Made by a program: the position numbers and the translations under genes. Positions 47,301 to 55,981 of a DNA stretch of 64,000 bases are shown in pieces; the first letter of the stretch is position 1, and every line of letters starts with the position of its first letter. The DNA is from Microcaldota archaeon (GTDB taxonomy: Archaea; Micrarchaeota; Micrarchaeia; Norongarragalinales; SBBD01). The notes under the pieces were generated by a model. It was not told the DNA's origin. It was given only the letters and a program-made list of their open reading frames with translations, and made no database searches. The stretch lies in the NCBI GenBank assembly GCA_018819225.1, contig JAHJQN010000008.1, positions 124,001 to 188,000 on the forward strand, given 5' to 3'.

Positions 47301-50084
47301 CGAGCCATCCTCGCAAATGCGCTTTCCTCGGCCGCAAGAAGTTAGAATGGAGAAATCGATGGTTTCACGGATCTTCTGGTTCTCAAGATTTTCTGGCCAG
47401 ACTTCAACCGTAACGGTTTCCTCACCTTCGCGCAAGGGCCAGCTCGTTACTTTAACATCGTAATAGGAGCTATCGGAAACGGAGGCAAGAACAGAAGAGG
47501 CTTGAGAGTCCATAGAAGCGGCGTGGTTAACCGAGTACTTTTTGAACGCGAGAAGGCCGCCGCGTTGTGAAACACGGAAATTGAAGGGACGATTCGAGAA
47601 CGAAGGAGAGGGATCGAAATCGAGGTGAACGAATAATGCGGAGAGAACGCAGGAATCCTCGCAGCCATCGCACGAATCGTCGCACTCGAGTCCGGAAGGG
47701 CCTTCCAATGCGCGGGCTTGAAATCCGTCACCAGCTAGAAACCCGTCTTGCTCCAGCGCAATGGATAAACAGCCGGCTGCTTGACACCTGAACTCTTGAA
47801 CTTGCACGAGCGGAAGAGATTCCTCGAATGTACTGGCATAGCAGCCTCCTTTGTCCGGCGTGCTTTCCAAGAAGCCCAGTTGTTCGTCAGGAGGGACGCG
47901 GAAATAGCCGTCATCTTGCAACGCGTACGCCCTGTAAAAGAACGGAATCGAGGTTTTACCTTGCACATTATTTTTGACTTGGAAGCGGAAGGAAACGTCT
48001 TGGACCATGGGACCGTTGAAAACAAGTTCCATCCATTTGAAGCCGTCATCGCTCGCCGTATCCACTGGGCAAACCGGACCCGGAACGTAGGAAGGAGAAC
48101 GAACCACTGAATCAGCGGGAGTCAGCGCATCATAAGAGAGAAGCTGGCCCTCGCCTTGCTCGAGGTCCGAACCCGTACCCAAACGGAAATAGACGCCGGT
48201 TTCCTCCGCGTCACTTGAACCCACTAAAAGCTTAGCGGTATATTGAAGGCCGGCTTGCAGCTCGGATACTTGGTTGTCGAAGGCATCGAAGACGCCCAGC
48301 CATTGAACATAAGACCCTTCCAGCTCATCGATGGGTAACAGGAATAAGGGAACGGATTTCTCGTCCTCTCCTCCGGAGAACACTTCAGAAGAGTAATCGA
48401 AGTACTCGGACGCGAACACGTCCACGATTCCCGAAGAAAGATGGGGCAAGCGCAGATAACAAAGCGTGCCCGAACAGTAATCAAAGGATTCGTCTTCAAC
48501 GGAAAGCGCGAAGTCCGCAAACACGGGCGCTTCAGAAAACGCGTCGTACGCCGAGACTTCTAAGAACGTGACCGGGCCGCTCAAAAATATTTCTAAGTAT
48601 TCGTTTTGTAGAAGGAGGACGCGGCCGTAACCGGTCTCGCCTGAATAATGTTCTTCAACGGTGTATTTGAAATTGATAGGAAGGTAGACCGTTAAACTCG
48701 CGGAAGAATCGGTGTTGGATTCCAAGAGCACGGTCTTATCCTCCGATAAAACGCGTACCTCGGCACCCGAAAGCGCATTGCGGGAAGCATCCTGAGTTTG
48801 AATGGTTAATGCGGCGGAATTCTCGGCGGTCGCCATTTCCAAAAACAAAGAAACGTCTTCCGAAAAGGGAGCGGTAAAGAAGCCGCTGACCGCCGGAAGA
48901 CGCGCATCCGAAAAAGCGGACACGTAATAAGTGAGGGAAGCGGGATCTTCACCCAATGCGAGTTCGATGTCCGCGAGAGTCAACACGGATTCGCCCGAAC
49001 TCTCTTGTTGCAATACGAGCCGGCTATCGGACGTGTAAAGCGAGATGGTTGAGGAAACGAGGTTGCCTTCCTCGTCCAACGTGCGAACCTTGAAGTCTTC
49101 CGTGAGTCCGTCCGAACGAAGCGAAATTTCGTGCTTCGTCAACGCTTTGATCTTTATTTGCTGCGAGCCCGCATAGGGAAGGAAGAGGTCGGAACGGGCG
49201 GCAAGATACACGCGGGATCCGACGAGCAGGCCATCGAAGGTAGTTTTGCCGTTCACCGTGTCCTTGGAAGCGAGCTGCACATCCGTGGACGCGTCGAAAA
49301 CCGTTACCGTGGATTGGGACACGGGATTTCCGTCCGGATCTTTCACGAGAACCTCGAGCGAACCATACTCCAAATCAGCGGGCGCGCCGGACGGACGAGG
49401 CGTGGCCGAACCCGACCGGCGCTGCAAAGTCACTTCAACGACTTTCCCTTTTTTCGGGAGAAACGAAAACGATTTTTCCAAGTAGTTCGGGTGAGACACG
49501 CGCGTGTTCACCGTACGGCCCTCGGAAACCAACAAAACCGCCTTTCCTTGGGCATCCGTTTCGGCCGAAGAAGATTTTTGGGAGCGATCCGAAGCGTATT
49601 GAATGGATGCTTTGGAAATGGCCGAACCGGAATCGTGATCCAAAACGAGAACGGTGATGCTCAAGGTTTCAAGCGCGGGAATGGTTTGTTCAGGCGATAA
49701 TTCCACGCTGACGGACGGCTTGTTTTGAACAACAGCCGTCGCCAACTCGTAACCGTTCTTCAGCACTTTCACGACGACTTTCGGCAGGTTGACATTTGAA
49801 AACAAGGCGCGGCCTTGCGCGTCGCTTCGCTGTTCGTCAATGAAATTTCCCTTCTCATCGAAAAGTTGAACGCGTGCATCGGACACGGCTTCACCGCTCT
49901 CCGATAACACGGTCACTTTCAATTCGCTGATCACGGATTTCGGGAGAAAGAAAGTGGTCAAGAAAGCGAGAATGGCGAGAACGAGAATGATCAGAATAAT
50001 GAGGGACGGGAGCGCGGGAAGACCCTTGGATTCGGCGAATTCGGCGAACTGAGCATATACGCGCTTGAGGTCCTCAGGATCCAT
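44307..50084 (-). CDS. Giant (1925-aa) N-terminally anchored surface protein: carboxypeptidase-regulatory-like repeats, Cys-rich modules and unknown C-terminal domain
   Basis: Single N-terminal TM SLIILIILVLAILAFLTTFFL; repeats SELKVTVLSESGEAVSDARVQLFDEKGN / LSITVLVLDHDSGSAISKASIQYAS / GSLEVLVKDPDGNPVSQSTVTVFDA; Cys-rich centre. Confidence 0.82.
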   Translation of the reverse strand: MDPEDLKRVYAQFAEFAESKGLPALPSLIILIILVLAILAFLTTFFLPKSVISELKVTVLSESGEAVSDARVQLFDEKGNFIDEQRSDAQGRALFSNVNLPKVVVKVLKNGYELATAVVQNKPSVSVELSPEQTIPALETLSITVLVLDHDSGSAISKASIQYASDRSQKSSSAETDAQGKAVLLVSEGRTVNTRVSHPNYLEKSFSFLPKKGKVVEVTLQRRSGSATPRPSGAPADLEYGSLEVLVKDPDGNPVSQSTVTVFDASTDVQLASKDTVNGKTTFDGLLVGSRVYLAARSDLFLPYAGSQQIKIKALTKHEISLRSDGLTEDFKVRTLDEEGNLVSSTISLYTSDSRLVLQQESSGESVLTLADIELALGEDPASLTYYVSAFSDARLPAVSGFFTAPFSEDVSLFLEMATAENSAALTIQTQDASRNALSGAEVRVLSEDKTVLLESNTDSSASLTVYLPINFKYTVEEHYSGETGYGRVLLLQNEYLEIFLSGPVTFLEVSAYDAFSEAPVFADFALSVEDESFDYCSGTLCYLRLPHLSSGIVDVFASEYFDYSSEVFSGGEDEKSVPLFLLPIDELEGSYVQWLGVFDAFDNQVSELQAGLQYTAKLLVGSSDAEETGVYFRLGTGSDLEQGEGQLLSYDALTPADSVVRSPSYVPGPVCPVDTASDDGFKWMELVFNGPMVQDVSFRFQVKNNVQGKTSIPFFYRAYALQDDGYFRVPPDEQLGFLESTPDKGGCYASTFEESLPLVQVQEFRCQAAGCLSIALEQDGFLAGDGFQARALEGPSGLECDDSCDGCEDSCVLSALFVHLDFDPSPSFSNRPFNFRVSQRGGLLAFKKYSVNHAASMDSQASSVLASVSDSSYYDVKVTSWPLREGEETVTVEVWPENLENQKIRETIDFSILTSCGRGKRICEDGSCQYLCITLPDPSEEPELEVCPSGKMLCLDGICRVDCGFIGTPTPEPTLQPCSENWECYPQQCDVATGYCESPDAAPEPCEEDSECDSGSCNENTRLCDETPSADALCSEAGGSCVGGCGDYEECSPIEGACTAGVCCTGSCSTPLECTYNYECASGECDQSTGTCIPSIPTENGRCTVNVQKSELNSGQSTMAQVNYFDLSSAPQIININCGNDRATVATNCADRTGLCSAMCYYPNSGSFSVSASIGSKACTDTFVDVISEPDPTIDCHYDGDCGLDGYSGEPFCQNGDVYSNYGTRSCDFGTCSNVLQAERVQNCLRGCQNGVCVGDSGGPTPTPRPGIGIDIVNGQLVTNIASIQMQADPIFPGDVVKFDITDKCTHPLTAIRSPNADCFSVQDGYIIFRGGPYRPSCPIDLSGGQLTQAGESVLELTCPGDASNVLSLPIDLRIDNSFPTTYLEPASLEGSSSKLFHIISEAQGQRRLSINNQQFTEFDRAGAKSYAWSGDGLLELFENDGKAASLVYAPTSTYYQDISDQGPRKESCSDAFCCADGWCTTQAAAGSFSAFKQLAQNMADQTAFRTDKRAKLPISKITDQPFIFSTVIRLLQGAKLPSQVSVQDSPSQYGCESDAPAVYEVYASTYDGFAWTYRARISRLYRYQYVSPNQPPSCPGSSRTPASEGTESFSRQSSGGYLALCDFLTGKPDCVDSDPNANLAAAEQVKDKENLTPIPIPSSFWQIPVRKLMCDHVASSQTTSYTSAVRTCDAAYLAEMNICGDVYAACSAATCAVLICPCCAQPACAAELTACEAAAYSTKIACKEAAYTATQAATKAGAVTASGIDIDFPGFFPLTRTTQLLCSCLVGLPEPLYGPPPEGVVICIEKCNPKRSYVVSSVCDNQMYAVVHAGVTETCHLDYVGIAIAGAQVYTQYKYPEYSVYANWLGTLLQARWGVTDAQTPAILKALEKTLNIPLSGTSVFHYQLQNGLESVFYSVLCKKLAG

Positions 50085-50128
50085 GCAATGTCGCTAGGCA
50101 CTAAGAAGCGAGAGCTTAAAAAAGGTTT

Positions 50129-52201
50129 TTAGGAACGAAGAATGCGGCGAATCTGATCCTTGGGAGTCCCGTGATACGCGTCTTCGGATAAAATGCCGGC
50201 CTGGAAAAGCTTGCGGCCGCGCACGCGACCAACGCCCTTGATCCGGCACAGCGAAAGCAATTCCTCTTTAATGCCGTGGCGCAGACGGCGACGCAAGCGC
50301 TTGGCTTCCGCGTGCACGCCGGAGGCATTCAGAATAAAAGCGAGTTCCTGCACCGAATAACATAACCAGACCACGTTGCGCAAACGGGTAGCAAGCATTC
50401 CGGGAGGGACTTCAAACTTCTCGAGAAGCGATTCCTCCGTTTCCTCATTGATCCAAGCGTTCAACAGCTTCGCGGCCTTGAACTTCGACAGAAAATTATA
50501 GTCATCGAACTGTTTTTCCAAATAGAGGTTCAGCGGAATGCCTTCGAGTTCCTCGAACAGGGCTTGCTCTTCGTTGCGCTTCACCACGGGAAGAGGAGAC
50601 ATCTCCGTTGCGCAGTGCAATGCCAGCAAATAATCCAAGACGCGCTTGTCTCCCTTGGATTGGATGAAGTCCACGAACGCGTTCGCGGAAAGCGGATCAA
50701 TGTAAAGCTCGGAAATTCGTTTTCCGAGCGGAGTGGCGGTCAGCGACGCGTTCTTGCGTTCGCTCACAAAACCCATGTTCTTGAGCTCGAAAACCACTTC
50801 CTCCACCATACCCAGCAATTCATCCGAAGAACCGTATTGAAACGCGAACAGGCTTTTCTGGAAAAACTCAAAAAGCTCTTTAAACGAATGGCAGTACCCG
50901 GACGCCAATAATCCCAAGCAATGCATGCGCAAAACCGCTGCGGACGAGAGTTTGGATTCAATGTTCTCGAGGCCCCCGAACACGTATTCCGAAAGTACGC
51001 GATCCTTGTCCTTCGGAGCACACATGAGAACCGCTATGCCTTGCGAATCATACCGGGGACGGCCCGAACGGCCCGCCATTTGAGCGACCTCAAAACGCGG
51101 AATGTACTCGGAAAAAGCACCCGTAAAACGCTTGAGATCCCGAATGATCACGTAAGAAGCAGGTAAATCAACGCCCATGGCCAAGGTCGTGGTAGCCACA
51201 ATCACTTTAATGACGCGTTTCTCCTTGAATCCCTCCTCAATCACGGTGCGTTGTTTCCCCGTAATGCCCGCGTGATGAAACGCGATGCCGTTCCGAAGAG
51301 CATCGGAAAGCGTGCGGCACTGCATCGTGGGATGGGGCAACGCCTTCAAAGCGCGAGCCGAAAGCGTCTCCAAGGAAGCGCGTTCCTCGGAAGAGATGAA
51401 CGGGGAAATGAACGGACTCAGCTCTCCAGCCGTGCGTTCTGCCGAGCGACGAGAGGAAACGAATACAATGGCTTGACCTTTCGAAGTCAAGCAACGACCC
51501 AATACGTCTTCCAGAACGCGCTTGGAAAGGATTTCCTCGGAAGACGAGCCGGAGTCGCCCAGTAATAAATACTGGTTCCCAGCAGCAATCGCGTACACCA
51601 ATTTAGTGGGACGGTAATCACTGGAAAAGAGTCGCGCATTCATCCAGCCCGCGAGTTCCTGCGCGTTCGCAACCGTGGCGCTCAAGGCGAGGAGCTGCAC
51701 GTCCAAGTTCATGAGCTTAACGAACACGATTTCCAGGGTGGCTCCGCGGCCGGCATCATGTAATAGATGCACTTCATCCACGACCGCCAGGGTAATGCGT
51801 CGGATCCAAGAGGCGTTGTGGCGAAGCAAGGAATCGAATTTCTCGACCGTGGCAATGATGACATCCGCGCGTTGAAGCTCTTCCGAAGAGGAATCAAAAT
51901 CAGACGTGGCAACGGCTACTTTCAAACCAAACGGGGCCAGCGAAGCGGAAAACTCGCGATGCTTTTCTTGCGCCAGCGCTTTTAATGGAACCAAATAGAT
52001 GCTCTTGCCGTTAAGCTCCTGCGCGTTTTGAATGATGCGAAGAATGGCCAGAAGCGTTTTGCCGGAAGCCGTGGGAGCGCACACGAGTGACCGCGGGGAT
52101 CCAAGAAATCCTTGAGCCAGGAGATGGCTCTGCATGGGATTCAACGAACGATAGGGAAGTTTTTCTAATGCGGACTGCCAACGGAACACCTGCATAAACA
52201 T
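50129..52201 (-). CDS. hel308: Ski2-like DNA helicase (Hel308 family)
   Basis: LNPMQSHLLAQG, CAPTASGKTLLA, VDEVHLLHDAGRG, LSATVANAQELAGW, AFHHAGI, ATTTLAMGVDLPA, QMAGRSGRPRYD. Confidence 0.93.
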   Translation of the reverse strand: MFMQVFRWQSALEKLPYRSLNPMQSHLLAQGFLGSPRSLVCAPTASGKTLLAILRIIQNAQELNGKSIYLVPLKALAQEKHREFSASLAPFGLKVAVATSDFDSSSEELQRADVIIATVEKFDSLLRHNASWIRRITLAVVDEVHLLHDAGRGATLEIVFVKLMNLDVQLLALSATVANAQELAGWMNARLFSSDYRPTKLVYAIAAGNQYLLLGDSGSSSEEILSKRVLEDVLGRCLTSKGQAIVFVSSRRSAERTAGELSPFISPFISSEERASLETLSARALKALPHPTMQCRTLSDALRNGIAFHHAGITGKQRTVIEEGFKEKRVIKVIVATTTLAMGVDLPASYVIIRDLKRFTGAFSEYIPRFEVAQMAGRSGRPRYDSQGIAVLMCAPKDKDRVLSEYVFGGLENIESKLSSAAVLRMHCLGLLASGYCHSFKELFEFFQKSLFAFQYGSSDELLGMVEEVVFELKNMGFVSERKNASLTATPLGKRISELYIDPLSANAFVDFIQSKGDKRVLDYLLALHCATEMSPLPVVKRNEEQALFEELEGIPLNLYLEKQFDDYNFLSKFKAAKLLNAWINEETEESLLEKFEVPPGMLATRLRNVVWLCYSVQELAFILNASGVHAEAKRLRRRLRHGIKEELLSLCRIKGVGRVRGRKLFQAGILSEDAYHGTPKDQIRRILRS

Positions 52202-52261
52202 GTACCTGAATGCTTCAAGAGAGGAAAAAGGTTATTAGAGGCATCAGGCGCCGCGTTTCCA

Positions 52262-53818
52262 TTAAGGTCGCTTGACCTGCAACGAAAGCCCGCGTTCAGC
52301 CAATTCGTTCATGCGGTCAACGGAAAGACGGGCCCGCGGACTCAAATCCATTTCCTTAAAATGCTCCAACTCGTCTTGAATCTCTAGCAATACTTGCTGG
52401 TGGACCAACGGTTTTTGCAATACCGTTGCTTCTTTCGCGTTCCGGCTTCCCTCTCGCGGCTGGAACCAGAACTCCAATCGCAATTCATCAATTTTATCCA
52501 TGAGAGGCGTCAAATCCACTTGCGAACGCGAGGAAGGCTGAACGCGTTTAGACCAGTCGGAAATTTCCCGTCGAAGCATCGAAAGATCGTCATCCGAGCG
52601 TTTGGAGACATGCGTTCTCGCAAGCACCTGACCCATTTGAAACTGGAGATTCGAAAGCAATTTCTGGAGCTCCGGATCCTCTTTCTTTCGAGAAACCGCT
52701 TGCTGAACCTCATGCAATACGCCCGCAAGGTGCGCGTCCCGCTTCGATGCCTCCATCTGTCGACGGCGCAACTCCAATGATACGCCGCCCAACGCCTCGT
52801 TCAAATCCCGCAACACCGGAGTCAATTGCGCCAACTGCGTGTTGAAGTGACTCGAGCGCTGGCCTTGAACGGCCATGGCATTCTGCAACGCATCCATTCG
52901 CTCCAGCGTATGTTGTTCCACGAGATCGGCGTGTTGAATGACTTCCTCGAACTGATTGCTGTACGGCATGGCCTCCTTGATTTGAGCCAACAGCAAACGT
53001 TGCTGTTCCAAAGATTCCTTAAGCGTTGAAAACTCCTGTTGCAAGCCCTGCACGTCCTCCTTCCAAGGAACATGTTGCTTCTCCGCAATCATTCGTTCCG
53101 TTGACGATTCCAACGAGCTCCTAAGAAGGGAAAGCGACAAGTCCATCGATCGGAGTGCCTGTGAATGGCGTTCAACGGCCTTGGAAAGCCCTTTCACGTT
53201 CGATTCAACGGAAGAGGAAAGGGATTCGAGAGCGCGCTCACGGTCCATTCCTTCCTCCGTACGCGCGCGCTGATCCGAAAGCGCGGACAGCACGGCCGTC
53301 AGCTTGTGATTCAAATCCTCGATGCTCGACGCATTATCGGAATACGATTCCTGCAAACGCGCCAAGCCTTCATGAAACGTTTTCAAGTGCTCCAGACGCT
53401 CGCCCAAACCCTCCGGCGCCTTGACGGGCTTGCCGGAAAAAGAACGCATTTCCTTGCGAACCGCTGAACGAAGCGTCGTGCGCACCACGACTTCAAAGTG
53501 ATCGAGTCGCCGGGAAAACGCATTCAATGACGCTCCCACGACCTCGGACTCCATAAAGTGAGTCGTGGCCAATTTCAAATGCGCAAACTCCTTCCGAAGA
53601 GCGCGCAACTGATCATGCAACGCACCCGTGTTCGTGGCGTGCGCGTCATCCAAATTCGAAATCTGTTTTTCCAGCGTCGAAGACGAAGTGGCTAAGCGAT
53701 CCAAGGCCTCCGCTAATTCGCGTTGATGAGCCGGTGACGCGCCATGAACGTTTTGGCGCATATGCGCCAGTTCATCTTCCATGGCCCGAAGCGCCCGACG
53801 AACCGTCTTTTCTTCCAT
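52262..53818 (-). CDS. Long coiled-coil protein
   Basis: 518 aa of heptad-like Leu/Glu/Arg/Gln-rich sequence, no TM. Confidence 0.7.
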   Translation of the reverse strand: MEEKTVRRALRAMEDELAHMRQNVHGASPAHQRELAEALDRLATSSSTLEKQISNLDDAHATNTGALHDQLRALRKEFAHLKLATTHFMESEVVGASLNAFSRRLDHFEVVVRTTLRSAVRKEMRSFSGKPVKAPEGLGERLEHLKTFHEGLARLQESYSDNASSIEDLNHKLTAVLSALSDQRARTEEGMDRERALESLSSSVESNVKGLSKAVERHSQALRSMDLSLSLLRSSLESSTERMIAEKQHVPWKEDVQGLQQEFSTLKESLEQQRLLLAQIKEAMPYSNQFEEVIQHADLVEQHTLERMDALQNAMAVQGQRSSHFNTQLAQLTPVLRDLNEALGGVSLELRRRQMEASKRDAHLAGVLHEVQQAVSRKKEDPELQKLLSNLQFQMGQVLARTHVSKRSDDDLSMLRREISDWSKRVQPSSRSQVDLTPLMDKIDELRLEFWFQPREGSRNAKEATVLQKPLVHQQVLLEIQDELEHFKEMDLSPRARLSVDRMNELAERGLSLQVKRP

Positions 53819-53932
53819 GAATTAAACCTGAAAGCGGGGGAATGACCAAGTAACGCCCCGAACCATTTAAAGGTTTGGTTCCAACCGCCGGAAAATTCAG
53901 GTATTTATTCATTCCCTTTACCAATAACTCCC

Positions 53933-55201
53933 ATGAACGTCTTCTTCAAAACGTACGGCTGCACATTGAACCAAGCCGACGCGGAGCTGGCCCAACAACT
54001 CGTGCAATCCCATGGACATTGCATCGTCGAAAACGAAAAGAATGCCGATCTCGTTATCGCGACCACGTGCGGCGTCAAGGAAACCACGGAAAATAAGATC
54101 CTGCATTATTTACAAACACTGGAAACCCGTAAAAAACCGTACATTGTAGCGGGCTGCCTTCCCGCCATGAACATAAAAAAAGTGAAACGCTTCGCGCCTT
54201 CCGCCAACGGATTCATCGGACCCAACCACCTGAAAAAAATTCCGGAAATAATGGAATCATTAAATGGAAAAGCGGTGGAAGCACTGAATGCGCCATTCTC
54301 CGAAAAATTTGAAATCAGTCCACGCGGCCTTACCCCCATTACTCGCATCCAAATTTCATCCGGATGCTTGAGCGCCTGCAGTTTTTGCGGTACGAAACTC
54401 GCACGCGGCATGTTTCAAAGCAAGCCGGAAGAACGCATTATTCAAGAGGCCGAACGCGCCGTGTCCGCAGGCGCCAAGGAATTGCAGTTGTGCTCGCAAG
54501 ACACCGGATGCTACGGATTCGATCAACAAACGAATCTGGCGCGAGTCGTCAAACAATTAAACGCATTGGAGGGAAGGTTCCGCATACGCATCGGGATGGG
54601 TTCGCCTCACCACATGATGCGCTTTGAGGATGAACTCGTGGAAGCGCTCCGAATGCCTCACACCTACCAATTCTTACATATTCCGTTACAGTCCGGAAAT
54701 AATGAAATACTTCAAGCCATGCGACGGAATTACGCGGTGGAAGACGTGCAAGGGTTTATATCTCGTTCAAGGAAAGCCATTCCGGGGATAACGCTTGCTA
54801 CGGATATGATTGTCGGGTTTCCGGGGGAAAGCGAAGTTCAGCACCGCGATTCAATGACGCTTTTGAAAGAACTGCGTTTTGATGTGGTGAATGTGAGCAA
54901 GTACTCCGTACGAGAAGGAACCAAGGCAGCTGAAATGGAGCAAGTGCCATCCCAAATAAAAAAACGGCGAGCGAAAGGAATGGCCGTCCAGGAACGGAAT
55001 ACGGCTTGGGAAAAAAATCAGGCGTTTATCGGAAGAACGTATCCCGTGCTGCTCACGGAGAACGGCACCCGGGGATTTCTGGCGGGAAGAAATGATTTCT
55101 ATAAAACGGTGCTCGTTCCGAAGGAAGGAAAAGAAATAGGGCAATTCGTGGAAGCGGAAATCGAATCCGCCACTCCCTCGTACTTGAAAGCCAGAAAATG
55201 A
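53933..55201 (+). CDS. tRNA methylthiotransferase (MiaB/e-MtaB family, radical SAM)
   Basis: YGCTLNQADAELA; radical SAM CLSACSFCGTK; LHIPLQSGNNEILQAMRRNY; TDMIVGFPGES; C-terminal TRAM-like region. Confidence 0.93.
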   Translation: MNVFFKTYGCTLNQADAELAQQLVQSHGHCIVENEKNADLVIATTCGVKETTENKILHYLQTLETRKKPYIVAGCLPAMNIKKVKRFAPSANGFIGPNHLKKIPEIMESLNGKAVEALNAPFSEKFEISPRGLTPITRIQISSGCLSACSFCGTKLARGMFQSKPEERIIQEAERAVSAGAKELQLCSQDTGCYGFDQQTNLARVVKQLNALEGRFRIRIGMGSPHHMMRFEDELVEALRMPHTYQFLHIPLQSGNNEILQAMRRNYAVEDVQGFISRSRKAIPGITLATDMIVGFPGESEVQHRDSMTLLKELRFDVVNVSKYSVREGTKAAEMEQVPSQIKKRRAKGMAVQERNTAWEKNQAFIGRTYPVLLTENGTRGFLAGRNDFYKTVLVPKEGKEIGQFVEAEIESATPSYLKARK

Positions 55202-55305
55202 AAAAAGAGGCGTAAAAAGGCGCTTATAAAGCAAATAACGATTTTAAACCCCCTTAGCGTACATCCGTCCTATCAATTAATGAATTCAACCGAAAAGGTG
55301 ATTAG

Positions 55306-55890
55306 ATGCAGTTTGTAGACCAGTGGGTTGCCGTATTAACCAAACCCAAGGAAACCTATGCGTCCGAAAAAGGAAAATCGAGCCTCGCGGAAGGAGCCAA
55401 ACATCTGGCCGTTGCGTACGGCATCATGGGACTCATCTATGGACTGGGCATCGCCTTGTTCTCGGCATCCCTGACCGTGATTCCCGGAGCAGGAGCCATC
55501 GCCGGACTGGGAATGGCCATGATCGTCGTGGCGCCCATTATGATGGCTGTCTTCGGCATCGTCGCAAGCCTGATCGGTAACGGAATCATCTGGATCATCG
55601 CGAAAGTATTGGGAGGAAACGGGCCGTTCGAACAACAGTTTTACTTGAGTTCATTGTACTTGGCACCCATCGCCTTGCTAGGACTCATTCCGCTCGTGGG
55701 CATGTTGGCTGGGCTCTATGGATTGTACCTCTTGACGCTCATGCTCAAGGAAGTGCATGCATTCGACACCCTGAAAGCCGTGGCCGTATGGATCATCCCC
55801 GGAATCATTGGATTCATCATCATGGGAGCAGCGGTCATGACGCTGATTGCCGCGGGTGCAGCGGGCGCAGGCAACGTTCCAGTCCGATAA
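55306..55890 (+). CDS. Yip1-domain-like membrane protein
   Basis: WVAVLTKPKETYASEKGKSSLAEG followed by about five TM segments. Confidence 0.7.
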   Translation: MQFVDQWVAVLTKPKETYASEKGKSSLAEGAKHLAVAYGIMGLIYGLGIALFSASLTVIPGAGAIAGLGMAMIVVAPIMMAVFGIVASLIGNGIIWIIAKVLGGNGPFEQQFYLSSLYLAPIALLGLIPLVGMLAGLYGLYLLTLMLKEVHAFDTLKAVAVWIIPGIIGFIIMGAAVMTLIAAGAAGAGNVPVR

Positions 55891-55981
55891 AATGGCCGGA
55901 ATTTTTTCTTTTTTCCTTTTCTTTTTTTTATTCTCAAGCTCCATCTGGCGCTGAGCGCGAGAAATCAGTTAATGAAATCCA

